From assembly GCA_020073615.1 (NCBI GenBank), contig JAIQEX010000016.1, positions 1 to 64,000 of the forward strand: a stretch of 64,000 nt of DNA, read 5' to 3'. The notes beneath the pieces are model-generated. The model worked only from the letters and a program-made list of their open reading frames with translations. It made no database searches and was not told where the DNA came from. This DNA comes from Terriglobia bacterium (GTDB lineage: Bacteria; Acidobacteriota; Terriglobia; Bryobacterales; Bryobacteraceae). Shown here in pieces: positions 7,905 through 17,477 of this stretch (positions are counted from its first letter, which is position 1; each line of letters begins with the position of its first letter). The position numbers and the translations under genes are program-made.

Positions 7905-8759
7905 ATGATCGAATTGAAAGGCCAGATCGCCGTAGTCACCGGCGGGGGCCGCGGGCTAGGCCGCGCCTTCGCCCAGACCCTCGCCGCAGCCGGAGCTTCG
8001 GTGGCCGTCATCGCGCGCGACGCAGGAGAGTTGAACCAGACGGTTGCCTCCGCCGGAGGAAACGCCCTCGCCTTTCCGGCGGATGTCACGGACGCGCAAG
8101 CGATCCTTTCCGTGTTTGCCGAAATCGGTCCGGTCGACTTGCTGATCAACAACGCCGGCGTGCTCGGCCCCATCGGCCCGTTCTGGGAAATGGATTTCGA
8201 CCAATGGTGGCGCGCCATGGACATCAACGTGCGCGGCGCGCAGCTATGCACACGAGCCGTGCTCCCCGGAATGATTGCGCGCCGCCGCGGCCGAATTATC
8301 AATATCGTGACCGGCGCGGTGCCGGCGGCCTACCTTTCGCCTTACCTGACCAGCAAGACCGCCCTGGTACGGGCCACCGAATGCCTGGCCGCGGAAACCA
8401 AGCCTTACGGGGTCGCGCTCTTTTCCGTCGCGCCGGGGACGGTACGCACGGACATGTCGATGCACTCGGTCCACTCAGCCGAGGGCCAGAAGTGGATTCC
8501 CTGGTTCCGCCGTGTTTTCGAGGAGCATCTCGATCTCCCCCCGGAGCGGCCGGCGCAACTCGTGCTCGAGCTGGCATCGGGCAAAGCGGACGCTCTCTCG
8601 GGCTTGTATCTGACGCCGTTCGACGACCTCGATGCGATCCTCAAGAGCATCGCCCAAGTGGAAACGGAGAAGCTGCACTCGTTGCGCATCCGCGCGCTAG
8701 GAGCCAGTGCGGCGACATCCGCCATCGCCGCCATTCGCGACGCTGCCGAACGCGCCTAG
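7905..8759 (+). CDS. Short-chain dehydrogenase/reductase (SDR)
   Basis: 284 aa from the ATG at 7905; an upstream in-frame extension to 7806 is Pro/Arg-rich and unlikely. A Rossmann fold with TGGGRGLG at residues 12-19, NNAG at 82-85 and the catalytic Tyr147-x3-Lys151 pair (YLTSK). At the position near the usual catalytic Ser I read Thr136, a mild oddity. The C-terminal 60 residues are longer than in minimal SDRs. It is probably an NAD(P)-dependent oxidoreductase with unknown substrate. It is a single gene, followed by a terminator-like hairpin. Confidence 0.8.
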   Translation: MIELKGQIAVVTGGGRGLGRAFAQTLAAAGASVAVIARDAGELNQTVASAGGNALAFPADVTDAQAILSVFAEIGPVDLLINNAGVLGPIGPFWEMDFDQWWRAMDINVRGAQLCTRAVLPGMIARRRGRIINIVTGAVPAAYLSPYLTSKTALVRATECLAAETKPYGVALFSVAPGTVRTDMSMHSVHSAEGQKWIPWFRRVFEEHLDLPPERPAQLVLELASGKADALSGLYLTPFDDLDAILKSIAQVETEKLHSLRIRALGASAATSAIAAIRDAAERA

Positions 8760-8769
8760 CCGTCGTCTT

Positions 8770-8799
8770 CCCTCTTGTAGCGGCTAAGAGAGGGCTTTT
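8770..8799 (+). terminator. Terminator-like hairpin after the SDR gene
   Basis: CCCTCT at 8770-8775 pairs with AGAGGG at 8789-8794, followed by CTTTT. It lies 11 bp after the SDR stop and before the convergent nucleotidyltransferase gene. The stem is short, so termination is plausible but not certain. Confidence 0.4.
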
Positions 8800-8812
8800 C
8801 TCAGCTCTCAGG

Positions 8813-9409
8813 TCACTCGGCCGCGCGGGTCTCCGCCAGCCGGCGGCGCAGCTCTTCCGGCAGGCCGCCCTCAATCTCGGGCGTGATCAAGCCCGCGGCA
8901 TCCAGGTCCTGGACGTGGACGCGGTCCTTGAGCCGGTAGCTGGTGAGTTTCATGCGCACCAGGTCGGCCACCGCGGCGAGGAGCACTCCATTTCGGGTTT
9001 CCACCGGGGGCGAGAAATCCGGTACCGCCTCGGCGTATTCCGGCCGCACCTTTTCGCGGAACATTAACAGGTGCACCGCGCTCCGGCCGCGGGGGTTGGC
9101 TGCGACCACCAGCATATCCACGCCCGCCGTGTGCCGGAACTCGAACCCGAAAGGGCGGAGAGCCTCCGCGATTCGATCCAGATCGCCGCGATTCACCGCC
9201 AGGTCGATATCGCGCGTCATGCGGGCGGCCAGCGGGTCCCTTTCGGAGATGTGCAGAAACACCGCCACCCCGCCCACGACGCGGTAATCGATACCGGCGG
9301 CGCGCAATGCGGATGTCACGCGATGCAGGACTTCGAAAAGCTGATCCACGTGCTCGTCGTATGCATTGTCGGAAATCACGGCCCTAACGGTCTCAGTATA
9401 GGCCCGCAT
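8813..9409 (-). CDS. Nucleotidyltransferase-fold protein (AbiEii-like)
   Basis: 198 aa. Residues about 38-75 carry the nucleotidyltransferase core: DYRVVGGVAVFLH, then MTRDIDLAVNRGD. The VGG followed by a TRDIDL pair matches the GG...TxDxD layout of AbiEii/AbiGii-like and MNT-type enzymes. A helical C-terminus includes LADLVRMKLTSYRLKDRVHVQDL-like text, the K-x(n)-D-x-x-D feature of these proteins. No AbiEi-type antitoxin or HEPN partner flanks it, so a toxin role is unproven. It is convergent with the SDR gene and divergent from cytochrome c. Confidence 0.65.
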   Translation of the reverse strand: MRAYTETVRAVISDNAYDEHVDQLFEVLHRVTSALRAAGIDYRVVGGVAVFLHISERDPLAARMTRDIDLAVNRGDLDRIAEALRPFGFEFRHTAGVDMLVVAANPRGRSAVHLLMFREKVRPEYAEAVPDFSPPVETRNGVLLAAVADLVRMKLTSYRLKDRVHVQDLDAAGLITPEIEGGLPEELRRRLAETRAAE

Positions 9410-9459
9410 TTGTACGCCGGTTAATAGCCCCCTTTCGCGGCGCGCGATACTATGCCTGA

Positions 9460-9966
9460 ATGAGACGATTTCTGCTGGGATTGATTGTGGGACTGCTGGC
9501 GATCCCGCTCGGGGCTTTCCTGTACCTGCGCATGGGGTACGCGCCGGTCGCGACGGCGGCGCCGCCCTTGCCGTTCGAGCGCGCGCTGACGTCCATGGCG
9601 CTCGATGCGCGCATCAGGAAGGAAGCGCCGGACAGCTCTCCGGTGAGCGCGACCGAGGAAAATCTGCTGGCAGGGGCGAAAATCTATCGCGAAAACTGTG
9701 CGGTGTGCCACGGCCTGCGCGACGGCTCCCGGACGGCCATCGCGAAAGGAATGTTTCCCCGGCCGCCCGAACTCCTGCACGGCAAGGACATGATGGACGA
9801 TCCGGTGGGCGAAACGTATTGGAAGGTCAAGAACGGCATCCGCCTCACCGGAATGCCCGGTTTCGCGGGCTCGTTGACCGAGACCGAGATGTGGCAGGTG
9901 AGCCACCTGGTGCGCGAAGCGGCCAAATTGCCGGCCCCTGTGGGCGCGTTGCTGGAGACGAAATAG
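9460..9966 (+). CDS. Membrane-anchored class I cytochrome c
   Basis: 168 aa. A long N-terminal hydrophobic helix (residues 4-23) acts as an uncleaved anchor or signal. Heme is attached at C80-A-V-C83-H84, and Met132 in the GMPGF segment is the expected sixth ligand. It is a single-heme electron carrier on the periplasmic face, probably feeding a terminal oxidase or accepting from a dehydrogenase. Neither partner is in the window. It is convergent with the GAPDH gene. Confidence 0.85.
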   Translation: MRRFLLGLIVGLLAIPLGAFLYLRMGYAPVATAAPPLPFERALTSMALDARIRKEAPDSSPVSATEENLLAGAKIYRENCAVCHGLRDGSRTAIAKGMFPRPPELLHGKDMMDDPVGETYWKVKNGIRLTGMPGFAGSLTETEMWQVSHLVREAAKLPAPVGALLETK

Positions 9967-9980
9967 CCCGAACCGAACGC

Positions 9981-11297
<1,317 letters not shown>

Positions 11298-11798
11298 ATG
11301 GTTCCCGAGCCTTGGCTACGCGGTCCAATTTCCGGCGTTCATCCACTGATCGCTCCCATTCTCTACTCCTTCCAGCAGGCCCGCGAGGACTTGGCGCGGT
11401 TCACCGAAGGGCTGACTCCGGAACGGCTTTGGGCTTCGCCGCACGGCTTCGGCTCGGCGGGATTTCATATCAGGCATATCGCAGGAAGCACGGAGCGGCT
11501 GATGAGCTATCTGCAGAACCGTGAGCTCACGGCGGACCAGATGAACGCGCTACGAGAAGAGGGCCAGCCACTGGGGTTGGGCCGTGAGGAACTGCTGGCG
11601 GTATTGGAGAAGGCGCTGCGAGAAGCCGAGCTGGTGGCGCGTGAGATCGATCCCGCTACGCTGGTGGAGCCACGCAGGGTCGGACGGAAGGGATTGCCGA
11701 CGACCGTGATCGGGTTGCTCACCCACATCGCCGAACACACGCAACGACATGTGGGCCAGGCAATCAGCGCGTGTAAGTGGAGCAGCCTGGCCGGCTAA
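11298..11798 (+). CDS. DinB-fold (YfiT/DinB-like) protein
   Basis: 166 aa. A four-helix DinB-type bundle: an N-terminal LIAPILYSFQQAREDLARF helix, a metal-site His in GFHIRHIAGSTERL near residues 55-59, and the C-terminal HIAEHTQRHVGQ near 143-154, giving the usual three-His set. DinB-like proteins are putative metal-dependent enzymes, some of them thiol transferases. The start is uncertain: the first 16 residues do not look conserved. Confidence 0.7.
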   Translation: MVPEPWLRGPISGVHPLIAPILYSFQQAREDLARFTEGLTPERLWASPHGFGSAGFHIRHIAGSTERLMSYLQNRELTADQMNALREEGQPLGLGREELLAVLEKALREAELVAREIDPATLVEPRRVGRKGLPTTVIGLLTHIAEHTQRHVGQAISACKWSSLAG

Positions 11799-11878
11799 CG
11801 TGCCTGGCCAACAGCAGTGCCGCCATCGCGGTGACAATGCGGGCCGATCTAACCGTCGAGGGCGTGACAAAAAAAGCC

Positions 11879-11907
11879 TTGAACTGCAAGCCATAACTCC
11901 CTAATAT
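11879..11907 (+). promoter_or_regulatory. Candidate promoter of the tail operon
   Basis: TTGAAC at 11879-11884, exactly 17 bases, then TAATAT at 11902-11907, in a locally AT-rich stretch upstream of the sheath gene. Each box matches the sigma-70 consensus at four of six positions. A second TTGACT at 11976 has no good -10. The leader would be about 175 nt and contains a small hairpin (CGAGAC/GTCTCG near 12040-12060) before the AGGAG site of the sheath gene. Confidence 0.35.
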
Positions 11908-12088
11908 GTCAATATCTGTTTGCGCCCAATCCCGGGCCGGAGGCCGGGGGGTCCGAATTGGGTGAAAGAATACGCTTGACTCGTGTGCTGTGGGTTCTGT
12001 GGAGACCGGAATTCGCTCTTGTTAAGAGCTGCCATTGGGCGAGACTCCGTCAGGTCTCGGGCCCCAAGCGAAATAGGAGATAGAACAG

Positions 12089-13762
12089 ATGCCCGAACAA
12101 ATACTGCCAGGTACCTACATTACGGTACGCGACGATGCACTCATCAGCGCCGGACAGGTGGTTACCGGTAACATCGGCGTGGTCGGCACGGCTGCGAAAG
12201 GAACGATCGACGAGGTGCAGATTCTGGGCAGCTTCTCGGAGGCGCGCGATGCCTTCGGGGAGAGCGATGCCTGGCGGGGCGGCAACCAGAACGAGCTGAC
12301 GCTCCTGCGCGCCCTCGAGCAGATCTTCAATAACGGCGGCAGCACGGTCTATGCGGTGCGCACGGCGAGCGGGGTTGTCGCCAATGCCGCCTACCAGACG
12401 CGGAAAGGCGCCACGGCGCTCACCAAACTGACCGCCAGGACGCCCGGGACGTGGGGCAACAGCATCAAGATTACGATATCGGATGCCGCCGACGACGCCT
12501 CGGTCACCGAGACGCTGAAAGGCAACGCGGCCGCCCTGCATCGGGCCCACGTGGTGGCGAACAGCCCGCTGAACACCATCGCGGTGAAGCAGGCCAGCAC
12601 CGGACTCATCTTGAGCTACGCCATCGTCTACGATGCCGCGCCCGACAACGCCAAGCCGCAGGTGGGGATCAACAGCGCGACCGGCGCGCTGACGTTCACC
12701 ACGCTGGCGAACTTCGCGCCGGTGGCCGCCGACGCGATTGCGGCCAACTACCAGGTGCCGGCGGCCAACAGCAGGAAGGCCGATCTGGTGTACGGCGCCA
12801 TCAAGGAGACCTACACCGCGGCGGACGCCTCGCACCTGGCCGAGCAGGTGAACGCGCGGTCGGCGCTGGTCTCGGCGGCGCCGGCCGACGAGAGCGCGTT
12901 CTTCAACCAGGCTCCCGACAACACCGTCGGCGGCCGCCTGTTCGGTACCGGCCTCGACGGCAACACGGCGGGCGCCAACGGCGAGACGGCAAGCGCCGAC
13001 GACTACAAAGACAGCCTGGCGAAACTCGAAAACGAGATTGTCAACATCGTTTTGCTGGCCGGCCAGGATGCGACGAACTCGCAGATGGTCAGCGCCCTGC
13101 TGGGGCACATCAACACCACAACAGAGATCCGGCGCGAGCGGATCGCGCTGATGGGAAGCAACGGCAGCGACGACTTGAACACCATCGCGGGGCACTCGCT
13201 GGACAGCGAACGCATGATCTTCGTCGCGCCGGGTATCCGGATCTCCGGGCAAAGCAAGCTGCCGGGGGCGTACACCGCGGCGGCAGTGGCCGGCCTGATC
13301 TCTTCGCTTCCGGTGCAATCCAGCCCCACCAACAAGACCCTGGCCATTCCCGGGGTATCGGTGGCGTTTTCGTCGTCGCAGCTCGAAAAGCTGGTGATGC
13401 GGAGAGTGCTGGCGGTGGAGAGCCGCGACGGCTACCGCGTCGTGAAGGGCATCACCACGTCGACCAACTCCGCGTGGCACCAGATCACCACGCGGCGGAT
13501 TGTGGATTACGCCATCTACGGGGTGCGGTCGGCCTCGGATCCGTACATCGGCAAGCTGAACAACGATCGCGTGCGCGCAGCCTTGAAGGCGACGATTGAC
13601 GCTTTCCTGACGCGCATGGTGGATAACGAGGCACTGATCGGCTACCAGTTGGACGTGAGTGCCACGCGGGCCCAGCAGATCGCCGGCGAGTGCATTGTGA
13701 CCATGACGATCCGGCCCACGTTCAGCATCGATTTTGTGGTGGTCACGATGTACCTCGGTTAG
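12089..13762 (+). CDS. Contractile tail sheath protein
   Basis: 557 aa. It forms the contractile outer cylinder of a phage-like tail. The N-terminus PGTYITVRDDALISAGQVVT and GSFSEARDAFG and the C-terminal domain (residues about 430-557) match the phage tail sheath family: GITTSTNSAWHQITTRRIVDYA, IGKLNNDRVRAALKATID and a closing RPTFSIDFVVVTMYLG. A variable domain between about 110 and 300 is the surface-exposed insertion typical of sheaths. AGGAG precedes the ATG by nine bases. It is first of at least sixteen tightly packed plus-strand genes that share its operon. Confidence 0.93.
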   Translation: MPEQILPGTYITVRDDALISAGQVVTGNIGVVGTAAKGTIDEVQILGSFSEARDAFGESDAWRGGNQNELTLLRALEQIFNNGGSTVYAVRTASGVVANAAYQTRKGATALTKLTARTPGTWGNSIKITISDAADDASVTETLKGNAAALHRAHVVANSPLNTIAVKQASTGLILSYAIVYDAAPDNAKPQVGINSATGALTFTTLANFAPVAADAIAANYQVPAANSRKADLVYGAIKETYTAADASHLAEQVNARSALVSAAPADESAFFNQAPDNTVGGRLFGTGLDGNTAGANGETASADDYKDSLAKLENEIVNIVLLAGQDATNSQMVSALLGHINTTTEIRRERIALMGSNGSDDLNTIAGHSLDSERMIFVAPGIRISGQSKLPGAYTAAAVAGLISSLPVQSSPTNKTLAIPGVSVAFSSSQLEKLVMRRVLAVESRDGYRVVKGITTSTNSAWHQITTRRIVDYAIYGVRSASDPYIGKLNNDRVRAALKATIDAFLTRMVDNEALIGYQLDVSATRAQQIAGECIVTMTIRPTFSIDFVVVTMYLG

Positions 13763-13780
13763 AGCCAGGAGAGAGAAACC

Positions 13781-14290
13781 ATGCCCAACGTAAATGTATT
13801 CCGCGGTTCGGATGCCGTGCTGGTGCTGGCGGTCGACGACAAGTCGACCGCCGAAGGCAGCCTGGCGGACGCCCTGATCGGCGAATATGAATTCTCCACG
13901 GTGGTCGGACGGCTGCAAAACGTCGAGGTGTCGGTGAAGAACGACGTCAAGCCTTTTTACGAGATCGGCAAGCGTTTTGCGACCGAATTGCGCCCCGGGA
14001 ACATCGATATTTCGGGCTCCGCCGAGCGAGCCCACGTGAACGGCGCACTGCTGCGGCTGCTGCTGGGCGACGGGGCCAAGAGCCCGGCTCCCACCGGCGC
14101 CATGCCGCAGCCGGTGTTCAACATGGTGATCAGCCTGAAGAACCCGGCCCTGCCGAACAACAGCGACAAAGTCACCCTGTTCGGGGTGAAGTTCGACGGC
14201 TGGTCGTTCCACCTGCCGGAAGACGCGTTCGTGATGGAATCGGTGACCTTCAAGGCGCTGCGCGTCAGCAGTGAGGAGGCCAGCGGATAA
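13781..14290 (+). CDS. Tail tube protein
   Basis: 169 aa. It stacks as rings inside the sheath to form the channel. The beta-barrel pattern of tube proteins is visible: VNVFRGSDAVLVLAVD at the start, VEVSVKNDVKPFYEIGKRFATE in the middle and a strand-rich end (VTLFGVKFDGWSFHLPEDAFV). The small size, position directly after the sheath and AGGAGAG ribosome site support this. Its stop codon overlaps the start of the next gene (TAATG at 14288-14292). Confidence 0.82.
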   Translation: MPNVNVFRGSDAVLVLAVDDKSTAEGSLADALIGEYEFSTVVGRLQNVEVSVKNDVKPFYEIGKRFATELRPGNIDISGSAERAHVNGALLRLLLGDGAKSPAPTGAMPQPVFNMVISLKNPALPNNSDKVTLFGVKFDGWSFHLPEDAFVMESVTFKALRVSSEEASG

Positions 14291-14625
14291 TGACACGGGC
14301 GCCAATCACGGCGGAAGATCTGCTGGCGGGATGCTCGGCGGTCCACGAGGTCACCGTACCGCCCCACGTGTTGAGCGCTGCCCGGGACCGGGGCGAGGCG
14401 GGGTTAACGGTGCAATTGCGGCCGCTCACCATCGGCCAGTTTCTGCTCATCATGAAAGCGGCCAAAGAGGACTCCTCGTTGATTCCGCTGCTCATGGTGA
14501 AGGAATCGCTGGTGGAGCCGGAGATCGCGCTCGGCCAGATCAAGCAGATGAGCGTGGGGCTGGTGGCCTTCCTGGTGGAGCAGATCCGGGCGATCAGCGG
14601 GCTCGGCAAAAAAAAAAGCCAATAG
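14290..14625 (+). CDS. Tail assembly chaperone, short (gpG-like / Mu gp41-like) form
   Basis: 111 aa, mostly helical (LTIGQFLLIMKAAKED, LIPLLMVKESLVEPE), ending GLGKKKSQ. It follows the tube gene as tail chaperones do in lambda-, Mu- and P2-type phages. Near its end lies a run of ten A residues (14608-14617), where ribosomes can shift -1 into a second open frame (see next entries). The short form would be made by normal termination at the TAG 14623-14625. In known phages the two forms bind the tape measure during assembly. I infer that role by position and architecture; the sequence itself is not a family I can name. Confidence 0.7.
   Translation: MTRAPITAEDLLAGCSAVHEVTVPPHVLSAARDRGEAGLTVQLRPLTIGQFLLIMKAAKEDSSLIPLLMVKESLVEPEIALGQIKQMSVGLVAFLVEQIRAISGLGKKKSQ
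14610..14616 (+). promoter_or_regulatory. Slippery heptamer A-AAA-AAA for -1 frameshifting
   Basis: In the zero frame, codons AAA start at 14608, 14611 and 14614, followed by AGC CAA TAG. A -1 slip over A_AAA_AAA (14610-14616) continues with AAG CCA ATA GAG in the next frame, which stays open to 14804. The A10 run could also cause slippage by RNA polymerase. Confidence 0.75.
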
Positions 14626-14804
14626 AGGGCCTGCATTCGTCGCCGGTCGCGCAGGCGTCGTTCCGGCTGGCGCGCGAGTTTGGATGGACTCCGCAGCAAG
14701 TGCGGGACATGACCATGGGAGAAGTATCCGTCTATATGCAGCTTTTGGAACGGGAGGAGGCCGGCTGGGGCCATGGGCAACGGGGAAATCGCGGCACTCG
14801 GTGA
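14616..14804 (+). CDS. Frameshifted C-terminal extension of the tail chaperone (gpGT-like form)
   Basis: 62 codons in the -1 frame, reading KPIEGLHSSPVAQASFRLAR, then EFGWTPQQVRDMTMGEVSVYMQLLEREE. This is clearly protein-like, and DMTMGEVSVYMQLLEREE resembles the C-terminal T part of phage chaperones. It has no start codon or ribosome site of its own, so it makes sense only as a fusion to the 109 residues before the slip, giving about 171 aa. Its end overlaps the next gene start at 14773. The arrangement copies lambda gpG/gpGT and Mu gp41. Confidence 0.7.
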   Translation, partial: KPIEGLHSSPVAQASFRLAREFGWTPQQVRDMTMGEVSVYMQLLEREEAGWGHGQRGNRGTR

Positions 14805-15903
14805 GGCACTGCGCGGCGAATTCGGCGATTGGCTGAACGGCGGACCGGCCGAGGAGCTGAGCGCGCTCGCCGCGGCTGCCGAAGCGGAAAGCTGGTGGCA
14901 GGACATCTGCGAACAGTTCGCCGCCCTCTACCGTCTGCTGACCGAGGCTTTCCCCGGCGAGGATTTCGCCGGAGAAAGCGCCGCGGGCGCGGTGGATGCA
15001 GGGGAGGGCGCCACGCCAGCCTTCGCGCCTTCGCCGCAGCCGGCTGGAGAACAAGCCGCGCGCAGCCGCATGCCGGAGGCGGTTGAGCCGCCGCGAGTTG
15101 GTGCCGATGGACTGCGGGAGCTCGCGCCGCGGGGCGGGCCGGGCGGAGCCGGGGAGGCTGTCGGCGCGAAGAACCCAGGGGCCGCGAAGTCCGGCGCCGT
15201 GAAGGCGCCGGGGGACGCGGTGGAGGCTCCGGGCGAGGGACCGCCGGCCATGGGGCTGAGGGAACTGGCGCGGTTTCTCGAAACCAGTGTGCCGTCCCGC
15301 GTACCGCGCGCGTCGCTGCCGGGCCGCGGCCGCGAGGGAGCGGCCGCCGAGCCTCGCGTAGCACCGGTTGACGCGCCCGGTTCGGATGCGTCGATTCCGA
15401 GCCGCGGCCGCGAGGGAGCGGCGCCCAGCGGCGAAGCCAGCACGTCTGCGGAACGCGTAGCCCCAAAACGTCCGGCAGAAATTCCGTTTACCGCCGCAGA
15501 CGGATGGGCCGCGGGCGGAGGGGCCGCGGACAGGCGGGCCGCCGGCGGCGCGGCGGATGACCGCCTGGCCGATGACTGGATAGCAGGTGACCGCTTGGCC
15601 AATGGTTTGATGGCTGCTGGCCGCCCGGCTGTTGGCCGCGCGCAGCAACCGTCGCCAGTCCCCGGTCCCGCGAGGCAGCAGCCGGAAGAAGGCGCCGGCA
15701 GGGGTTTTCCGGTGACCGCGGCGCCGATGGAGGAGCCCGCGGGAATCGCCGCGGCAGGCCGCGCGGTCGAAGCCGGACGCCGCGCGGAAGCGGAAGCCCC
15801 GCGCGCGCATCCCACCGCCAGGGAAGAGATCGACGTGGAAGAGATCCTGGATTCGCTCGCCGAAAGGATCGAGCAGGAGTACCGGAATTTTTATGGAAGC
15901 TGA
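14773..15903 (+). CDS. Low-complexity protein at the tape-measure position
   Basis: 376 aa. A short globular-looking N-terminus (residues 1-60, GLADWL/ESWWQDICEQFAALYRL-like helices) is followed by about 270 residues of Ala/Gly/Pro/Arg-rich sequence with duplicated segments: PSRGREGAA-like text recurs near 190 and 216, and ADRRAAGG / ADDRLADDW / AGDRLANG form an imperfect repeat. It ends in a compact acidic helix (EEIDVEEILDSLAERIEQEYRNFYG). In Mu the tape measure sits here, between chaperone and adaptor. The composition is unlike classical tape measures, so this could be a short disordered ruler, a linker, or an unrelated gene. I do not recognise its family. Confidence 0.6.
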   Translation: MGNGEIAALGEALRGEFGDWLNGGPAEELSALAAAAEAESWWQDICEQFAALYRLLTEAFPGEDFAGESAAGAVDAGEGATPAFAPSPQPAGEQAARSRMPEAVEPPRVGADGLRELAPRGGPGGAGEAVGAKNPGAAKSGAVKAPGDAVEAPGEGPPAMGLRELARFLETSVPSRVPRASLPGRGREGAAAEPRVAPVDAPGSDASIPSRGREGAAPSGEASTSAERVAPKRPAEIPFTAADGWAAGGGAADRRAAGGAADDRLADDWIAGDRLANGLMAAGRPAVGRAQQPSPVPGPARQQPEEGAGRGFPVTAAPMEEPAGIAAAGRAVEAGRRAEAEAPRAHPTAREEIDVEEILDSLAERIEQEYRNFYGS

Positions 15904-15909
15904 CGGCCC

Positions 15910-16491
15910 ATGCCTATCGAAATCGGCGGCATCGAAATAGCCCGGGTCCACCGCATCGCCACGGTCGAGCAGGCGGCGTTTGTCGCGCACCGGGTGCCCG
16001 GGCTGGAAGGCGACCTGGTGCAGAACCTGGGCCGCGGATCGGTGCGCCTCACCATCGAGGGGATCTGTTACGGGCCGGCGGCGGCGGACGACCTCGAGAA
16101 ACTCCACCAGATGCACCGTGACGGCCAACCGGTGGATTTTCTCGCAGACATCGTCGGACAGTCCTATTTCAGCCAGGTGATCATCGAGCGGTTCGAGGTG
16201 CGGCAGGCAGCGGGCGGCCCGGATGAGTACGGCTTCGCCATGCTCGTGGCGGAATACGTGATTTCGCCCGAGCCGGAGGCGGCGCCGGACCTGGCGGCCG
16301 TGGATGCGGATATTGCCGACCAGGCGCAGAGCTTCATGGAGGCGGCCACGCTTCCCGACATGCTGGGTGGGATACCCAATCTCGACAATCCGCTGGCGCC
16401 GCTCGGAGGCGCGTTGGATGGGGTGAAGACCGCCATGGGCAAGCTGGGAGGAGCAGCCGGCAGCCTGGAGTCGCTGTTCGGCAAAGGGTAG
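15910..16491 (+). CDS. Tail adaptor, DNA-circularisation-N / Mu gp43-like
   Basis: 193 aa. Residues 1-125 read as a baseplate or tail adaptor domain: VHRIATVEQAAFVAHRVPG, then LEGDLVQNLGRGSVRLTIEG, a loop, VDFLADIVGQ and VIIERFEVRQ. This matches Mu gp43 and the non-LysM part of eCIS Afp7-like adaptors, which join tube and baseplate hub. The C-terminal 65 residues are Gly/Ala/Leu-rich and unassigned. No LysM repeat is visible. It lies immediately before the hub gene (5-bp gap). Confidence 0.6.
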   Translation: MPIEIGGIEIARVHRIATVEQAAFVAHRVPGLEGDLVQNLGRGSVRLTIEGICYGPAAADDLEKLHQMHRDGQPVDFLADIVGQSYFSQVIIERFEVRQAAGGPDEYGFAMLVAEYVISPEPEAAPDLAAVDADIADQAQSFMEAATLPDMLGGIPNLDNPLAPLGGALDGVKTAMGKLGGAAGSLESLFGKG

Positions 16492-16496
16492 AGACG

Positions 16497-17477
16497 ATGG
16501 CAGCCGCGCTGGCAGTGGGGCACAAGATTACGATCGGCGGGGCGGTGTACAGCTCGCGGGAACACTCGCGGCTGACGGCGCTGCGCATTCACAGCGCGCT
16601 CGATGTGCCGGTGAATTCGGCGCGCATCGCCATGGCGCCGCCCGACGGCCTCGATGCCTCGCCCGACGACTCCGTGGCGATCGAGCTGGGGTACGACGAC
16701 CAGTTGGACCTGGTGTTCAGCGGGCAGGTCCGCCGCGTGGATTACCGCATCGGCAGCCTGACCATGGAGGCCGGCGGCTCGTTCCACAAGCTGCTGGCGG
16801 CGCGCTTCAACCTGCTGTACGAAAAATCGAAAGCCGGCGATATCGTCTCCGGGCTGGCGGGCCTGGTGGGCGTCCCTACGGGCGGCATCGAGGACGGCCC
16901 GGAATATCCGTTCGTGGCGCTGAGCGACGGCGAGTCGGCCTACCAGGGGCTGCGGCGCCTGGCCGAGCGGGGCGGCTTCGATCTCTACGCGGATGTGGAG
17001 GACAAGCTGGTGTTTGCGCCCTACAACGCCGCCGAAACGCACCCGCTGCAATACGGCGTGAACGTGCTGGAGGCGCGCGTGGAAGCGGTGAATCCGCTGG
17101 TGACCGCCGCGGTCGTGTGCGGCGAAAGCCCGGCGAGCCTGGGGCAGGGTGACGACGCGGCTTCCTGGCTGGCAAAGAAGGACATTCTGGGCAAGGCCGG
17201 CGATTCCTCGGGCCTCCTTGCGCGGCGCTTCGAACCGGCGGCCCGCACCGAAGACATGGCGGCGCAGATGGCCGAGGCGGTTCTGGCCGGGCTCACGGAA
17301 AAGCGCGTGTGCAGCCTGAAGGTGCTGGGCACGCCGCCGGTGCAACTGGGCCACGCCGTGGAGCTCAGCCGCATGCCGCAGGAGTCGCAAAACGGGGTCT
17401 TCAAGGTGATCGGCGTGGAGCACCGGCTGGACGGCCGGCACGGCTTCATCAGCATCATCCGGGGGCGGGAACAATGA
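16497..17477 (+). CDS. Baseplate hub protein (gp27 / Mu gp44 / gpD-like)
   Basis: 326 aa. It forms the hub at the tube tip. Features of the VgrG/gpD/gp27 fold: an N-terminal strand domain (DVPVNSARIAMAPPDGLD, DQLDLVFSGQVRRVDYR), then GLAGLVGVPTGGIEDGPEYPF and SAYQGLRRLAERGGFDLYADVEDKL, the conserved second barrel. The C-terminal half carries VLGTPPVQLGHAVEL and GVFKVIGVEHRLDGRHGF, typical of late-control gpD proteins. Hub and spike are separate genes here, as in Mu and P2, whereas eCIS and T6SS fuse them into VgrG. It overlaps the spike gene (ATGA). Confidence 0.8.
   Translation: MAAALAVGHKITIGGAVYSSREHSRLTALRIHSALDVPVNSARIAMAPPDGLDASPDDSVAIELGYDDQLDLVFSGQVRRVDYRIGSLTMEAGGSFHKLLAARFNLLYEKSKAGDIVSGLAGLVGVPTGGIEDGPEYPFVALSDGESAYQGLRRLAERGGFDLYADVEDKLVFAPYNAAETHPLQYGVNVLEARVEAVNPLVTAAVVCGESPASLGQGDDAASWLAKKDILGKAGDSSGLLARRFEPAARTEDMAAQMAEAVLAGLTEKRVCSLKVLGTPPVQLGHAVELSRMPQESQNGVFKVIGVEHRLDGRHGFISIIRGREQ

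Noticed and set aside
8813-9409. AbiE-type toxin-antitoxin pair
   Set aside because: Only the nucleotidyltransferase-like gene is present; no AbiEi-like or HEPN partner flanks it.
12050-14305. 751-codon open frame antisense to sheath and tube genes
   Set aside because: High-GC shadow; His/Arg-rich composition and the sheath and tube reading on the other strand are unmistakable.
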